Positions 27,134-34,303 of a stretch of 64,000 nt of DNA are shown piece after piece. The notes below the pieces were generated by a model. It was not told the DNA's origin. It worked only from the letters and a program-made list of their open reading frames with translations, and did not search any database. Origin of the DNA: ZC4RG42 sp036676355. Lineage in GTDB: Bacteria > Pseudomonadota > Gammaproteobacteria > Burkholderiales > SG8-39. Location of the stretch: assembly GCA_036676355.1 (NCBI GenBank), contig JAKFDA010000071.1:31281-95280 (forward strand). Reading direction: 5' to 3'. Within the stretch, counting starts at the first letter, position 1; every line of letters starts with the position of its first letter. The translations under genes were made by a program, and so were the position numbers.

Positions 27134-27501
27134 AACGCAACGTGACGCTTTTCGCACTTCCCCTCGTACTAATGCTTTCGGGCTATTTCACCGAAGCCTT
27201 CGCTGAACAAAGATTGGGGCGGCTGTTCTACACCCCCGACCAACGCGTCGCGATGGAGCGCCAAGTCGTCGACGACAGCGCTGCAACCACCGATTCACGC
27301 ATAACGATCAATGGACGCATTACCCGATCGGACGGCAAAAGCATCACCTGGGTCAACGGCACGCCCGACTATGACTCGCAATCCCCTGGCACGCCGAATC
27401 GCCGCAGCAAGGTCGGTCAATCCATCGACGCAGGAACGGGCGAAGTGCATGATGGTTTGCGGGGAGGTAGCCTTGTTATCAAACGCAAACCGACACATTA
27501 G
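27130..27501 (+). CDS. mshK: Small periplasmic pilus protein, MshK/PilP-like
   Basis: A 123-residue exported protein with a signal peptide (cleavage near A-F-A/E). The rest (about 25-123) contains R-I-T-I-N-G-R-I-T-R-S-D-G-K-S, a beta-rich motif of the MshK and PilP/GspC HR-type domains that dock on the secretin. The ATG overlaps the preceding stop. Its 3' end overlaps the likely start of the next gene by about 30 bp. The subtype is inferred from position. Confidence 0.62.
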   Translation: MKRNVTLFALPLVLMLSGYFTEAFAEQRLGRLFYTPDQRVAMERQVVDDSAATTDSRITINGRITRSDGKSITWVNGTPDYDSQSPGTPNRRSKVGQSIDAGTGEVHDGLRGGSLVIKRKPTH

Positions 27502-29164
27502 GCAACATGGCCGCCGCGTTAAACAGCGCGGATATACCGCGATATTGATGGTTGTCGCCTTGGTAATGGGCTCTCTGGCGTTTGTCGTACGAGGCATGAC
27601 CAGTTCGGACATGAGGCACGCGCAAGAAGGACAGACCCGACAAGCACTTGCTCAAGCAAAAGAAGCTCTTATAGCCTGGTCCGCTACGCATGCATCACAA
27701 CCCGGAGCGTTGCCGTGCCCGGATACAAACGGTGACGGATACGCGGATACTGATATAGCGCCAGCGAATAGCGTCCTTGACGCCACTCCTACACCTGCTC
27801 AAGACGCCACACGTAACAATAACGCCTTGGCGGGTGGTTATTGCAGTACTGCGGCACGGCGAATTGGTCGTCTGCCCTGGAGAACATTGCGGCTGCCCGA
27901 GTTAACCGACGTCTCTGGAGAACCGCTTTGGTACGCTCTTTCGGACCATTTTCGGCGATTAGGAAGCCGAAAAATCAATAGCAACACCCGCGGGCAACTG
28001 ACTATTACTGGCGTTGCGCGAGCGAATGATGTTGTAGCGATTATTTTCGCGCCCGGCCCAGCAATTGATGGACAGAATCGCAATGCTGCGAATCTCAATA
28101 ACATCGCGCATTACCTTGAAGGCGCGAACGCAGACGCCGATGCATTGAACCAATTTGAAACGGCGATCGGAAGTGCGTCATTTAACGACCAATTGATGCC
28201 CGTACGAGAAGATGATCTGTTCGAAATTGTAGAAAACGCTGTCGCCAGCCGGGTAACCTCAATGCTGCGGTATTACCGCGATCAATGGAAACAGCCCTCA
28301 CCTTCCGGCATTGCAAAACCGATTTTCCCCTTCGCTGCGCCTGCCGATCCCAATCAAACAGTGGCTGACTTCTGCGGAGTTATACCGCCAGCAGGACAAC
28401 CAAGCGAAGGACTGTTGCCAATTAGCGAAGAGCCAACCTGCATCAGATGGACTAACCCATCAATATCGGAACCTGCCGGACGAGTTACGAACCTAGTCTG
28501 CCAAGATCAATCGGGGTCTGTCCCACCGTCTGAACCAGATGAGGATCGGATGGCTGCCATGGTATGCACATTCGACTACAGCGTTGGAAGCGGAAGTAAC
28601 TCACCGTTTGTCATCCGCGCACGTGTTCAGAGTGCTGCAATGACCTTGGCTTTACCGATAAAGCTAAGTGATATTAAGTATGGGGCCGCACCATATGCGG
28701 GCCAAAATCTTGGGCTAGAAATTGCTCAGTCTTTTATAGGTGGCGACTTAGAAGTGATGTACACAGGAGTAATTCCCCCGGGCGCAGGGTCCGCCAGGAT
28801 CGTTTTTCCCATCTACTCCTTGCGAATCAAATATCCTTTATCGGAGGGAAAGACAACTGCGTGGTTTTTCAACAATGAGTGGTATCGCTTTACTTACTAC
28901 GCAGTGATCCCACAACGATTAGCCAACTCGTCGGGGAATTGTTTGCCGGGAACTGATTGCTTAACGGTGTCCGGTTTATCTGCGCCTGCCGACGCAGAGG
29001 CTATCTTGGTATCTGCCGGTGGCGCGCTTCAAAATCAAACAAGGCCGAGCAGCGATATCAGCGACTATTTTGAATGGCAAAACGCTTCTGTCGGTGATCG
29101 TGTATTTGAAAAGCATCGCAGGACGCCTCAATTTAACGATCAGATGCGCATAGTTTCGCCATGA
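27473..29164 (+). CDS. Large pseudopilin-like protein with LPCP and Ca-loop-like motifs
   Basis: A 563-residue protein with a short basic leader, R-G-Y at residues 19-21, then a hydrophobic segment (about 22-39). It looks like a class III signal, but the usual Glu5 of pilins is replaced. A conserved R-Q-A-L-A-Q-A-K-E-A-L-I-A-W motif and A-L-P-C-P (79-83) follow, then D-T-N-G-D-G-Y-A-D-T-D (84-94), which resembles a calcium-binding loop. The rest is a long, unrecognised extracellular part with several cysteines, ending in F-E-K and F-N-D motifs shared with the next gene. TTG 27473 is preferred because G-G-G-G-A-G-G lies just ahead; ATG 27449 or 27452 also fits. The base composition is visibly more A/T-rich than its neighbours. 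It may be a tip or minor pseudopilin. Confidence 0.6.
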   Translation: MLSNANRHIRQHGRRVKQRGYTAILMVVALVMGSLAFVVRGMTSSDMRHAQEGQTRQALAQAKEALIAWSATHASQPGALPCPDTNGDGYADTDIAPANSVLDATPTPAQDATRNNNALAGGYCSTAARRIGRLPWRTLRLPELTDVSGEPLWYALSDHFRRLGSRKINSNTRGQLTITGVARANDVVAIIFAPGPAIDGQNRNAANLNNIAHYLEGANADADALNQFETAIGSASFNDQLMPVREDDLFEIVENAVASRVTSMLRYYRDQWKQPSPSGIAKPIFPFAAPADPNQTVADFCGVIPPAGQPSEGLLPISEEPTCIRWTNPSISEPAGRVTNLVCQDQSGSVPPSEPDEDRMAAMVCTFDYSVGSGSNSPFVIRARVQSAAMTLALPIKLSDIKYGAAPYAGQNLGLEIAQSFIGGDLEVMYTGVIPPGAGSARIVFPIYSLRIKYPLSEGKTTAWFFNNEWYRFTYYAVIPQRLANSSGNCLPGTDCLTVSGLSAPADAEAILVSAGGALQNQTRPSSDISDYFEWQNASVGDRVFEKHRRTPQFNDQMRIVSP

Positions 29165-29832
29165 ATGTAGGTCCACCGCGTCGCGCCTTGATGCAACACG
29201 GCTTCACTTTGGTCGAAGTGGCCATCGTAATGATAATTGTCGGCCTGCTTCTAGGTGGGGCCATCATGACTCTGACCGCGCAAATGGAAATCCGAAACAG
29301 AGCCGAAACCCGGGACACACTGGAGCGCGCACGTGAGGCGCTGTTAGGCTTTGCCGCAGCCAATGGAAGGCTTCCTTGCACAGCATCGGGGATCGGGGCG
29401 ACACCACAGGTTAGAGCTAGCGAAAACTGTACGATTAGCTCTGACGGATTCTTTCCGGCATCAACGCTCGCTATTGGCCCTACTGACCCTGAGAGCGGTC
29501 TACTAATCGATGCCTGGGGACGTCCGATTCGCTATGCGGTCACCGATCAAGGCGGCAACGCATTCACAACATCGGGCAAGATGCAGGCACTGGGCATATC
29601 GAACCTGGATCCCGATCTAGTCATCAAAAACCGGAGCAATCAGATCCTCACCGATAAAGTGGTAGCGGTGCTGATCTCGACCGGCAAGACGACGACTAGT
29701 GGTGTCGATGAAAATACTAATAGCGACCGTTTTTTTGTAAGCGATGCCGAAGACGCCACGTTCGATGATCTTGTACTACCGCTTTCCCCGTACACGCTCT
29801 ACAGCCGCATGATCGCCGCTGGCGCACTCTGA
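29161..29832 (+). CDS. Prepilin-like protein (minor pilin)
   Basis: A 223-residue prepilin. The class III signal is clear: leader ending Q-H-G, then F-T-L-V-E-V-A-I-V with Glu5, and a hydrophobic helix to about residue 34. R-D-T-L-E-R-A-R-E-A-L-L-G-F and G-R-L-P-C-T match the same region of the larger protein before it, so the two are related. A carboxy region with F-D-D-L-V-L-P-L-S-P follows. The start ATG overlaps the preceding stop (ATGA). Composition is A/T-richer than the platform genes. Probably a minor pilin; the peptidase that would cut it is not in this window. Confidence 0.78.
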   Translation: MNVGPPRRALMQHGFTLVEVAIVMIIVGLLLGGAIMTLTAQMEIRNRAETRDTLERAREALLGFAAANGRLPCTASGIGATPQVRASENCTISSDGFFPASTLAIGPTDPESGLLIDAWGRPIRYAVTDQGGNAFTTSGKMQALGISNLDPDLVIKNRSNQILTDKVVAVLISTGKTTTSGVDENTNSDRFFVSDAEDATFDDLVLPLSPYTLYSRMIAAGAL

Positions 29833-29978
29833 GACTTTTTCCTCATTCCTTAATGTGCACTGCCGACAATTAGCCAAGTTGCGGCAGCATTTCGTGGTTC
29901 TTGCTCATCCGGCTTCGTAGAATCGATTCCGCATGCAGATCGCATGTACCGATCGGCGGCATTCCAACACCAAAAAAT

Positions 29979-31268
29979 ATGAGCACGCTTCAAGAGCTGG
30001 CCAACCGTCTGCGTACCGCGGGCATCGAACCCGGCGATTCGGAGGAACTGCGCCTCAAGAAATCGCTGCTGATGTTCGCCATGGGGCTGACCACCATCGC
30101 ACCGGTGGCATGGCTGGTCGTGTACTGGGCGCTCGGCTCGAAGATCTCCGCGACGGTGCCGTTCGCGTACCAACTCGTATCGCTTTCGACGCTGGTGCTG
30201 TATCTCGCCACGCGGAATTTCGATCTGTTCCGCATCCTGCAGCTCAGCCTTTATCTCTTCTTTCCTTTTTTCCTGCAGTGGTCGCTCGGCAATTTCATTA
30301 CCTCCAGCGGCGTGGTGTTGTGGGGTTTGCTGGCGCCGGTCGGTGCGATTCTCGTTTATAGCGCGCGCGATTCGATTCCCTGGTTTGTCGCGTACATCGC
30401 GCTCATCGCCGTTTCGGCCTTCTTCGACTATCAACTGGCCGATGCGGCAGCGGCCACGGCCCTGGAGATTCCACAACAGGCGAGCGTGATCATCTTCGCG
30501 CTGAATTTCGCCGCGATGTCGAGCCTCGTTTATTTCATGCTGCGCTATGCGTCCATCGAGCGTGAAAAATCGAACGCGCGCCTGGCAGATGCGCACGTCA
30601 AACTCAAGATTGAGCAGGAACGATCGGAGCGACTGCTGTTGAACATTCTCCCCGGCCCGATCGCGGAGCGACTGAAGCAGCAGGACGGCACGATTGCGGA
30701 CGGCTTCGCCGACGTGACGGTGATGTTCGCCGACATCGTGAATTTCACGACCATCGCGGAAGGCATGTCACCGAATCAGATCTTCGCCATGCTGAACAAG
30801 GTGTTTTCATCGTTCGATGCGCTGGCGGACAAGCACGGGTTGGAAAAAATCAAGACGATCGGTGATGCCTATATGGTCGCGGGCGGCTTGAATGACGGCG
30901 ACACCGATTACGCGGAAGCGATCGCACAAATGGCGATCGACATGCATGAAGTGCTGGCGCAGGAACCAGCGCTGAACGATCAACGCCTCGAACTGCGTAT
31001 CGGCATCGGGACCGGACCGGTCGTTGCGGGTGTCGTCGGCAAGAAGAAGTTCATCTACGACCTGTGGGGCGATACGGTGAATATCGCCAGCCGCATTACC
31101 GGCGAAGGCGCACCGGGAAATATCCACGTCGATGCGACGACCTATCGCCGCATCCGCAGCCGATTCGATTTCGATTCGCCGCGAACGGTGTATTTGAAAG
31201 GCAAGGGCGACACGGCCGTTTATCGGTTGATAAGCCGCAAGGCTGTGGCAAAGCAGGCGGTCGGTTAA
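29979..31268 (+). CDS. Membrane-bound class III adenylate cyclase
   Basis: A 429-residue protein with about six membrane helices in the first 185 residues, a coiled linker and a class III cyclase domain (about 235-405). Metal-binding Asp residues are in F-A-D-I-V-N-F and G-D-A-Y; the adenine-selecting Lys is in K-I-K-T-I-G-D and Asp in Y-D-L-W-G-D, so it should make cAMP rather than cGMP. The linker and H-K-type region around L-L-L-N-I-L-P resembles other sensor cyclases. It stands just after the pilus cluster and before the histidine kinase, which suggests but does not prove a link to pilus control, as cAMP does in Pseudomonas. Confidence 0.87.
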   Translation: MSTLQELANRLRTAGIEPGDSEELRLKKSLLMFAMGLTTIAPVAWLVVYWALGSKISATVPFAYQLVSLSTLVLYLATRNFDLFRILQLSLYLFFPFFLQWSLGNFITSSGVVLWGLLAPVGAILVYSARDSIPWFVAYIALIAVSAFFDYQLADAAAATALEIPQQASVIIFALNFAAMSSLVYFMLRYASIEREKSNARLADAHVKLKIEQERSERLLLNILPGPIAERLKQQDGTIADGFADVTVMFADIVNFTTIAEGMSPNQIFAMLNKVFSSFDALADKHGLEKIKTIGDAYMVAGGLNDGDTDYAEAIAQMAIDMHEVLAQEPALNDQRLELRIGIGTGPVVAGVVGKKKFIYDLWGDTVNIASRITGEGAPGNIHVDATTYRRIRSRFDFDSPRTVYLKGKGDTAVYRLISRKAVAKQAVG

Positions 31269-31329
31269 TACCCGACCATTCCATTTGCCCCGATATTCAA
31301 TGGATGGCGACCATTCATACTTGCCCCGC

Positions 31330-31446
31330 CCATCCTTCGACTCGCGCGCTGCGCGCCCGGCTCAGGACAAACGGAAAAAAAACGCTTCCGTTCGTTCATG
31401 GTTCGAACCCGTCCTGAGTCTGCCGAAGAGGCTCATCACCAACGGC
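31330..31446. repeat. Dispersed palindromic repeat, two modules
   Basis: Two modules lie end to end. The first reads CCATCCTTCGAC ... GGCTCAGGACAAACGG and the second CCGTTCGTTCATGGTTCGAA ... GGCTCATCACCAACGG. Arms beginning or ending CCGTTcG/CGaACGG can pair. Related modules occur at 38553-38662 in another order. This type of intergenic repeat is common in proteobacterial genomes. It separates two convergent genes, the cyclase and the histidine kinase, where it may act as a terminator. Confidence 0.7.
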
Positions 31447-31471
31447 CTCACCATGCGCTCACCAGCATTGC

Positions 31472-33190
31472 TTAGGCGGCGAGCACGTGCCGCTCCACGG
31501 AAAGCGCCCCGGCGAGTTGAAAGCACACGCGCCCCGGCAAATTCGAAACGATGCTGAGTTCGAATCCCGCTTCACGCGCCTGGCGCGCCACCTGATACAA
31601 GCCCACACCGTATCCGGTCTCCGAATGCACCGGACCCCGCAACAGTTTGCGCATGATGTCGTCCGGGACCGGTGCGCCGGTATCGAAAACGGCGAATTGC
31701 ACGCGCTCGCCGCAGTCGAAACGTACCTGCACTCTTACCGAAGGATCGAGCCGGCGTTTGCCCAGCGCGTTCTGCAACAGATTTTCAGCCGCGGTATCGA
31801 ACAGTTCCTTCGGCAGCAGAATGTTCGCGCCGATCTCGACGCCCTCGAATTCGACGTCGAGCGTCTGGTGCAATTTCTTGAGCTGGTCCCACCACGCTAC
31901 GGCCTGGATCAGGCGCGTGCTGTCGGTTTCGGGACGCTGCAGCTTCTCCATGGTGCCCTGCAGACGCTGAGCGATGGTCGGCAAATGCCGGCGTATCAGC
32001 GCGTTGAGCGCGACCGGATCTTCGTTTCGTTCCGCCGCCGAACACAGCACATTGAGCGACTGCAGCAGGTTCTTCACGTCATGCGTCACCTTCGCGCCGG
32101 TCTGGTGCAGGGCGTGCATATAGGTTTGCTCGCGCAGCGTGCGCTCCTTCAATTTTGCGACATAGAACTGCGCCAGCAACTGGCCAAGCAAATTGAAATG
32201 CCACATGAGCGCGGGCCCCGGGCGCACGCGGCTGTACAGACGCACCGTAAACTCGTTGCACTCGTATTCGATCGGGAAATTCGTTTCCGTGCCGAAATCG
32301 CCGGCGGCAAGCACCGTTTCCCAACGCCCTCCGGCGACCCACGGCAGACGCCCCAGATCTTCGCAAGCGCCATTCAAGAGCTGATCGGGATCCGTTTCGG
32401 CGCGCGATAGCGACGCGAGAAAGCGCAGCCATTGTTCGAACGGCAAGCCGATGGACAACAGATAGCGCGAGAACAGCATCGAAAGGCCGGAAACGCCCGC
32501 TCGGGGATTCCACGCCAGACTGAGTACGATCAATACCGATGCGATGGTCAGCAACGTGTACGTCAGCGCCATCGGGTAGTTGATGCTCTGAACCACCATG
32601 AACGCAAAGCTGCCGAGCGCCAGCGCAAGCAGGAGCAGGAAGAGCAGCGCGGCGTAGAACAGATCGACGATCTGCGGCTCGGCCGGATCCGACTCGGACG
32701 GCATCAGCCACATGCCGACGAAGAGCAGCGGCAGGCCGTACTGCACGACTTGTAACAGGGCGGGATCCTGCACGCCCATGGCGAAACCGTTCGGCACGAC
32801 CCACACGAGGAACAGTGTGGCGAGGTAGAAGAAGGTCATCAGGTAAAACAAACGCTGCCAGCGCGCGCGGAACAGAAACACCTTGCCGCCGACAATGCCC
32901 GCCAGCAGCGCCGTCCACAGACCGAGCATGGCCCAGTTGAGGAAGGCCATCAGCGCGGTCGCGACGACGGCGATCAGCAGAATCTGCGTGATGCGCAGTT
33001 GTTGCTGCGTGCGCATGAACGGTTGCCACAGCATGAAGAGTCCGATGTGCGCAACCATCAACCCGCGCGCCCACAGATCATCCACGCCCATCATGGCGGC
33101 CACGTGGAGACAGCCAAGCATGGCGATGACCAGCGACGGCCAATGGCGACCGGAGACCTTTTCCGCGAACTGATAGACTTGTTGCCTCAC
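31472..33190 (-). CDS. Multi-pass sensor histidine kinase (PrsK-like)
   Basis: A 572-residue kinase. The first 225 residues hold about seven membrane helices. A soluble part (about 255-345) has a GAF-like look. Then comes the phospho-acceptor histidine in K-V-T-H-D-V-K-N-L-L (H370), N-box A-E-N-L-L-Q-N-A-L and a carboxy ATP-binding lid region with G-Y-G-V-G-L. The H-D-V-K-N-L-L-Q pattern resembles PEP-CTERM kinases (PrsK; N-D-L-K-N-L). The start is GTG at 33190. It faces away from the sigma-54 pilin and may partner the response regulator at 15.7-17.2 kb. Partnership is inference. Confidence 0.8.
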   Translation of the reverse strand: MRQQVYQFAEKVSGRHWPSLVIAMLGCLHVAAMMGVDDLWARGLMVAHIGLFMLWQPFMRTQQQLRITQILLIAVVATALMAFLNWAMLGLWTALLAGIVGGKVFLFRARWQRLFYLMTFFYLATLFLVWVVPNGFAMGVQDPALLQVVQYGLPLLFVGMWLMPSESDPAEPQIVDLFYAALLFLLLLALALGSFAFMVVQSINYPMALTYTLLTIASVLIVLSLAWNPRAGVSGLSMLFSRYLLSIGLPFEQWLRFLASLSRAETDPDQLLNGACEDLGRLPWVAGGRWETVLAAGDFGTETNFPIEYECNEFTVRLYSRVRPGPALMWHFNLLGQLLAQFYVAKLKERTLREQTYMHALHQTGAKVTHDVKNLLQSLNVLCSAAERNEDPVALNALIRRHLPTIAQRLQGTMEKLQRPETDSTRLIQAVAWWDQLKKLHQTLDVEFEGVEIGANILLPKELFDTAAENLLQNALGKRRLDPSVRVQVRFDCGERVQFAVFDTGAPVPDDIMRKLLRGPVHSETGYGVGLYQVARQAREAGFELSIVSNLPGRVCFQLAGALSVERHVLAA

Positions 33191-33576
33191 GCTATTCCCC
33201 GATTGCGATGTGCTGAGCGGTGACTAAAGCGACGATTATTCCAGCGTCGTTGAACAACGCGCGGCACTACTTGTCATCTATGCCTTTCGGATAAATGAAA
33301 TCGGCATGAATCCTGATTAAGCTTGCATGTGCTGAAGCTGCGGTGAGGAAGCGAAAGCAAAAAACACGATGGCTCAAGGCAGACGATGTTGAACAGATGG
33401 CCGATCGCGATGCACGTATGTCGCCAAATCGACGTTTTCGTCGACTCTCCGACATCGGCGTCGCCCGAAACACGTGATTTCGTTGATAAACACGCAAAAA
33501 TCCGCTGGCATCCAGCTTGCTCACGCCAGTCATAAAACCGCTCATCAGAGCGAGACAACCGAGTAGGAAATAGAAC
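33191..33576. other. Intergenic region between kinase and pilin genes
   Basis: A 386-bp stretch with no credible protein gene. It is more A/T-rich than its surroundings and holds the -24/-12 promoter at 33506-33521. No clear enhancer site for a response regulator was found by eye, though this is where one would be expected. Any promoter for the divergent kinase gene must also lie here. Confidence 0.6.
33506..33521 (+). promoter_or_regulatory. Sigma-54 (-24/-12) promoter of the pilin gene
   Basis: TGGCATCCAGCTTGCT matches the RpoN consensus TGGCAC-N5-TTGCW with one mismatch and the required GG-N10-GC spacing. Transcription should start near 33533, about 45 bases before the pilin ATG. rpoN itself is encoded at 40139-41578. 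Confidence 0.85.
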
Positions 33577-34239
33577 ATGTCCAATTACACGATGGAGCGC
33601 CGTCAGAAGGGCTTCACCCTTGTCGAGATCGCCATCGTTCTCGTCATCATCGGCCTGCTGCTCGGCGGTGTGCTGAAGGGGCAGGAGTTGATCAATAGCG
33701 CGAAAGTCAAGAATATGGCCAACGACTTTCGTAACGTGCCGCTCTATATTTACGGCTATCAGGATCGCTTCAAGGCGCTGCCTGGTGACGACATCAAAGC
33801 GAACACCAACCTTCCTAAGGACAGCGCCGGTGTTGACGCTAAAGAAGGGGATGGCGACGGCAAAATCGGGGGTATTTGGTCCAGCACTACCCCCAGCGAT
33901 GAATCCGCGCGCTTCTGGCAGCATGTACGTCTTGCTGGTCTAGCCACCGGCGCAACAAGCCCGGGCGACGATGGGTACTATCCGACGAACGTCGACGGCG
34001 GGCGTATTGGCGTGCAAAGTATGGCTTCGTCCTACATCAGCGGAATGACCGGCGCCTATCTCGTTTGTTCGGGCGGCATTCAGGGACGATATGCCAAACA
34101 GCTTGATGCGACCTTGGATGACGGTATACATAACACTGGCTCCATGCGGGTTGTGCCAAAGAATCACACCGCAGGAAACGCCGCGCCCGCTACTGCACTC
34201 GTGGATGACGACACATACAGCGTTTGCATGGCTCTCTAA
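33577..34239 (+). CDS. Type IV pilin-like protein under a sigma-54 promoter
   Basis: A 220-residue prepilin. The leader ends Q-K-G and the mature part begins F-T-L-V-E-I-A-I-V with Glu5, then a hydrophobic helix ending near residue 35. The globular part (about 40-220) has an acidic, glycine-rich loop (K-E-G-D-G-D-G-K-I-G-G) and a carboxy-terminal disulfide pair, C-S-G-G ... C-M-A-L, as in many pilins. ATG 33577 follows A-G-G-A about ten bases upstream; ATG 33592 is the alternative. A clear terminator follows, so it is a single-gene unit. It is the best candidate for a major or regulated pilin of the nearby MSHA-like machine. Confidence 0.83.
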   Translation: MSNYTMERRQKGFTLVEIAIVLVIIGLLLGGVLKGQELINSAKVKNMANDFRNVPLYIYGYQDRFKALPGDDIKANTNLPKDSAGVDAKEGDGDGKIGGIWSSTTPSDESARFWQHVRLAGLATGATSPGDDGYYPTNVDGGRIGVQSMASSYISGMTGAYLVCSGGIQGRYAKQLDATLDDGIHNTGSMRVVPKNHTAGNAAPATALVDDDTYSVCMAL

Positions 34240-34271
34240 AATCGTCGCGTTAGCCGTCAGAGTTTGTGAGG

Positions 34272-34293
34272 AGCCCGCTTCGGCGGGCTTTTT
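34272..34293 (+). terminator. Rho-independent terminator after the pilin gene
   Basis: Seven-base stem AGCCCGC / GCGGGCT with loop TTCG, followed by four T. It ends the single-gene pilin transcript and also lies just past the 3' end of the convergent antiporter gene. Confidence 0.88.
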
Positions 34294-34303
34294 CATTTCC
34301 GCC

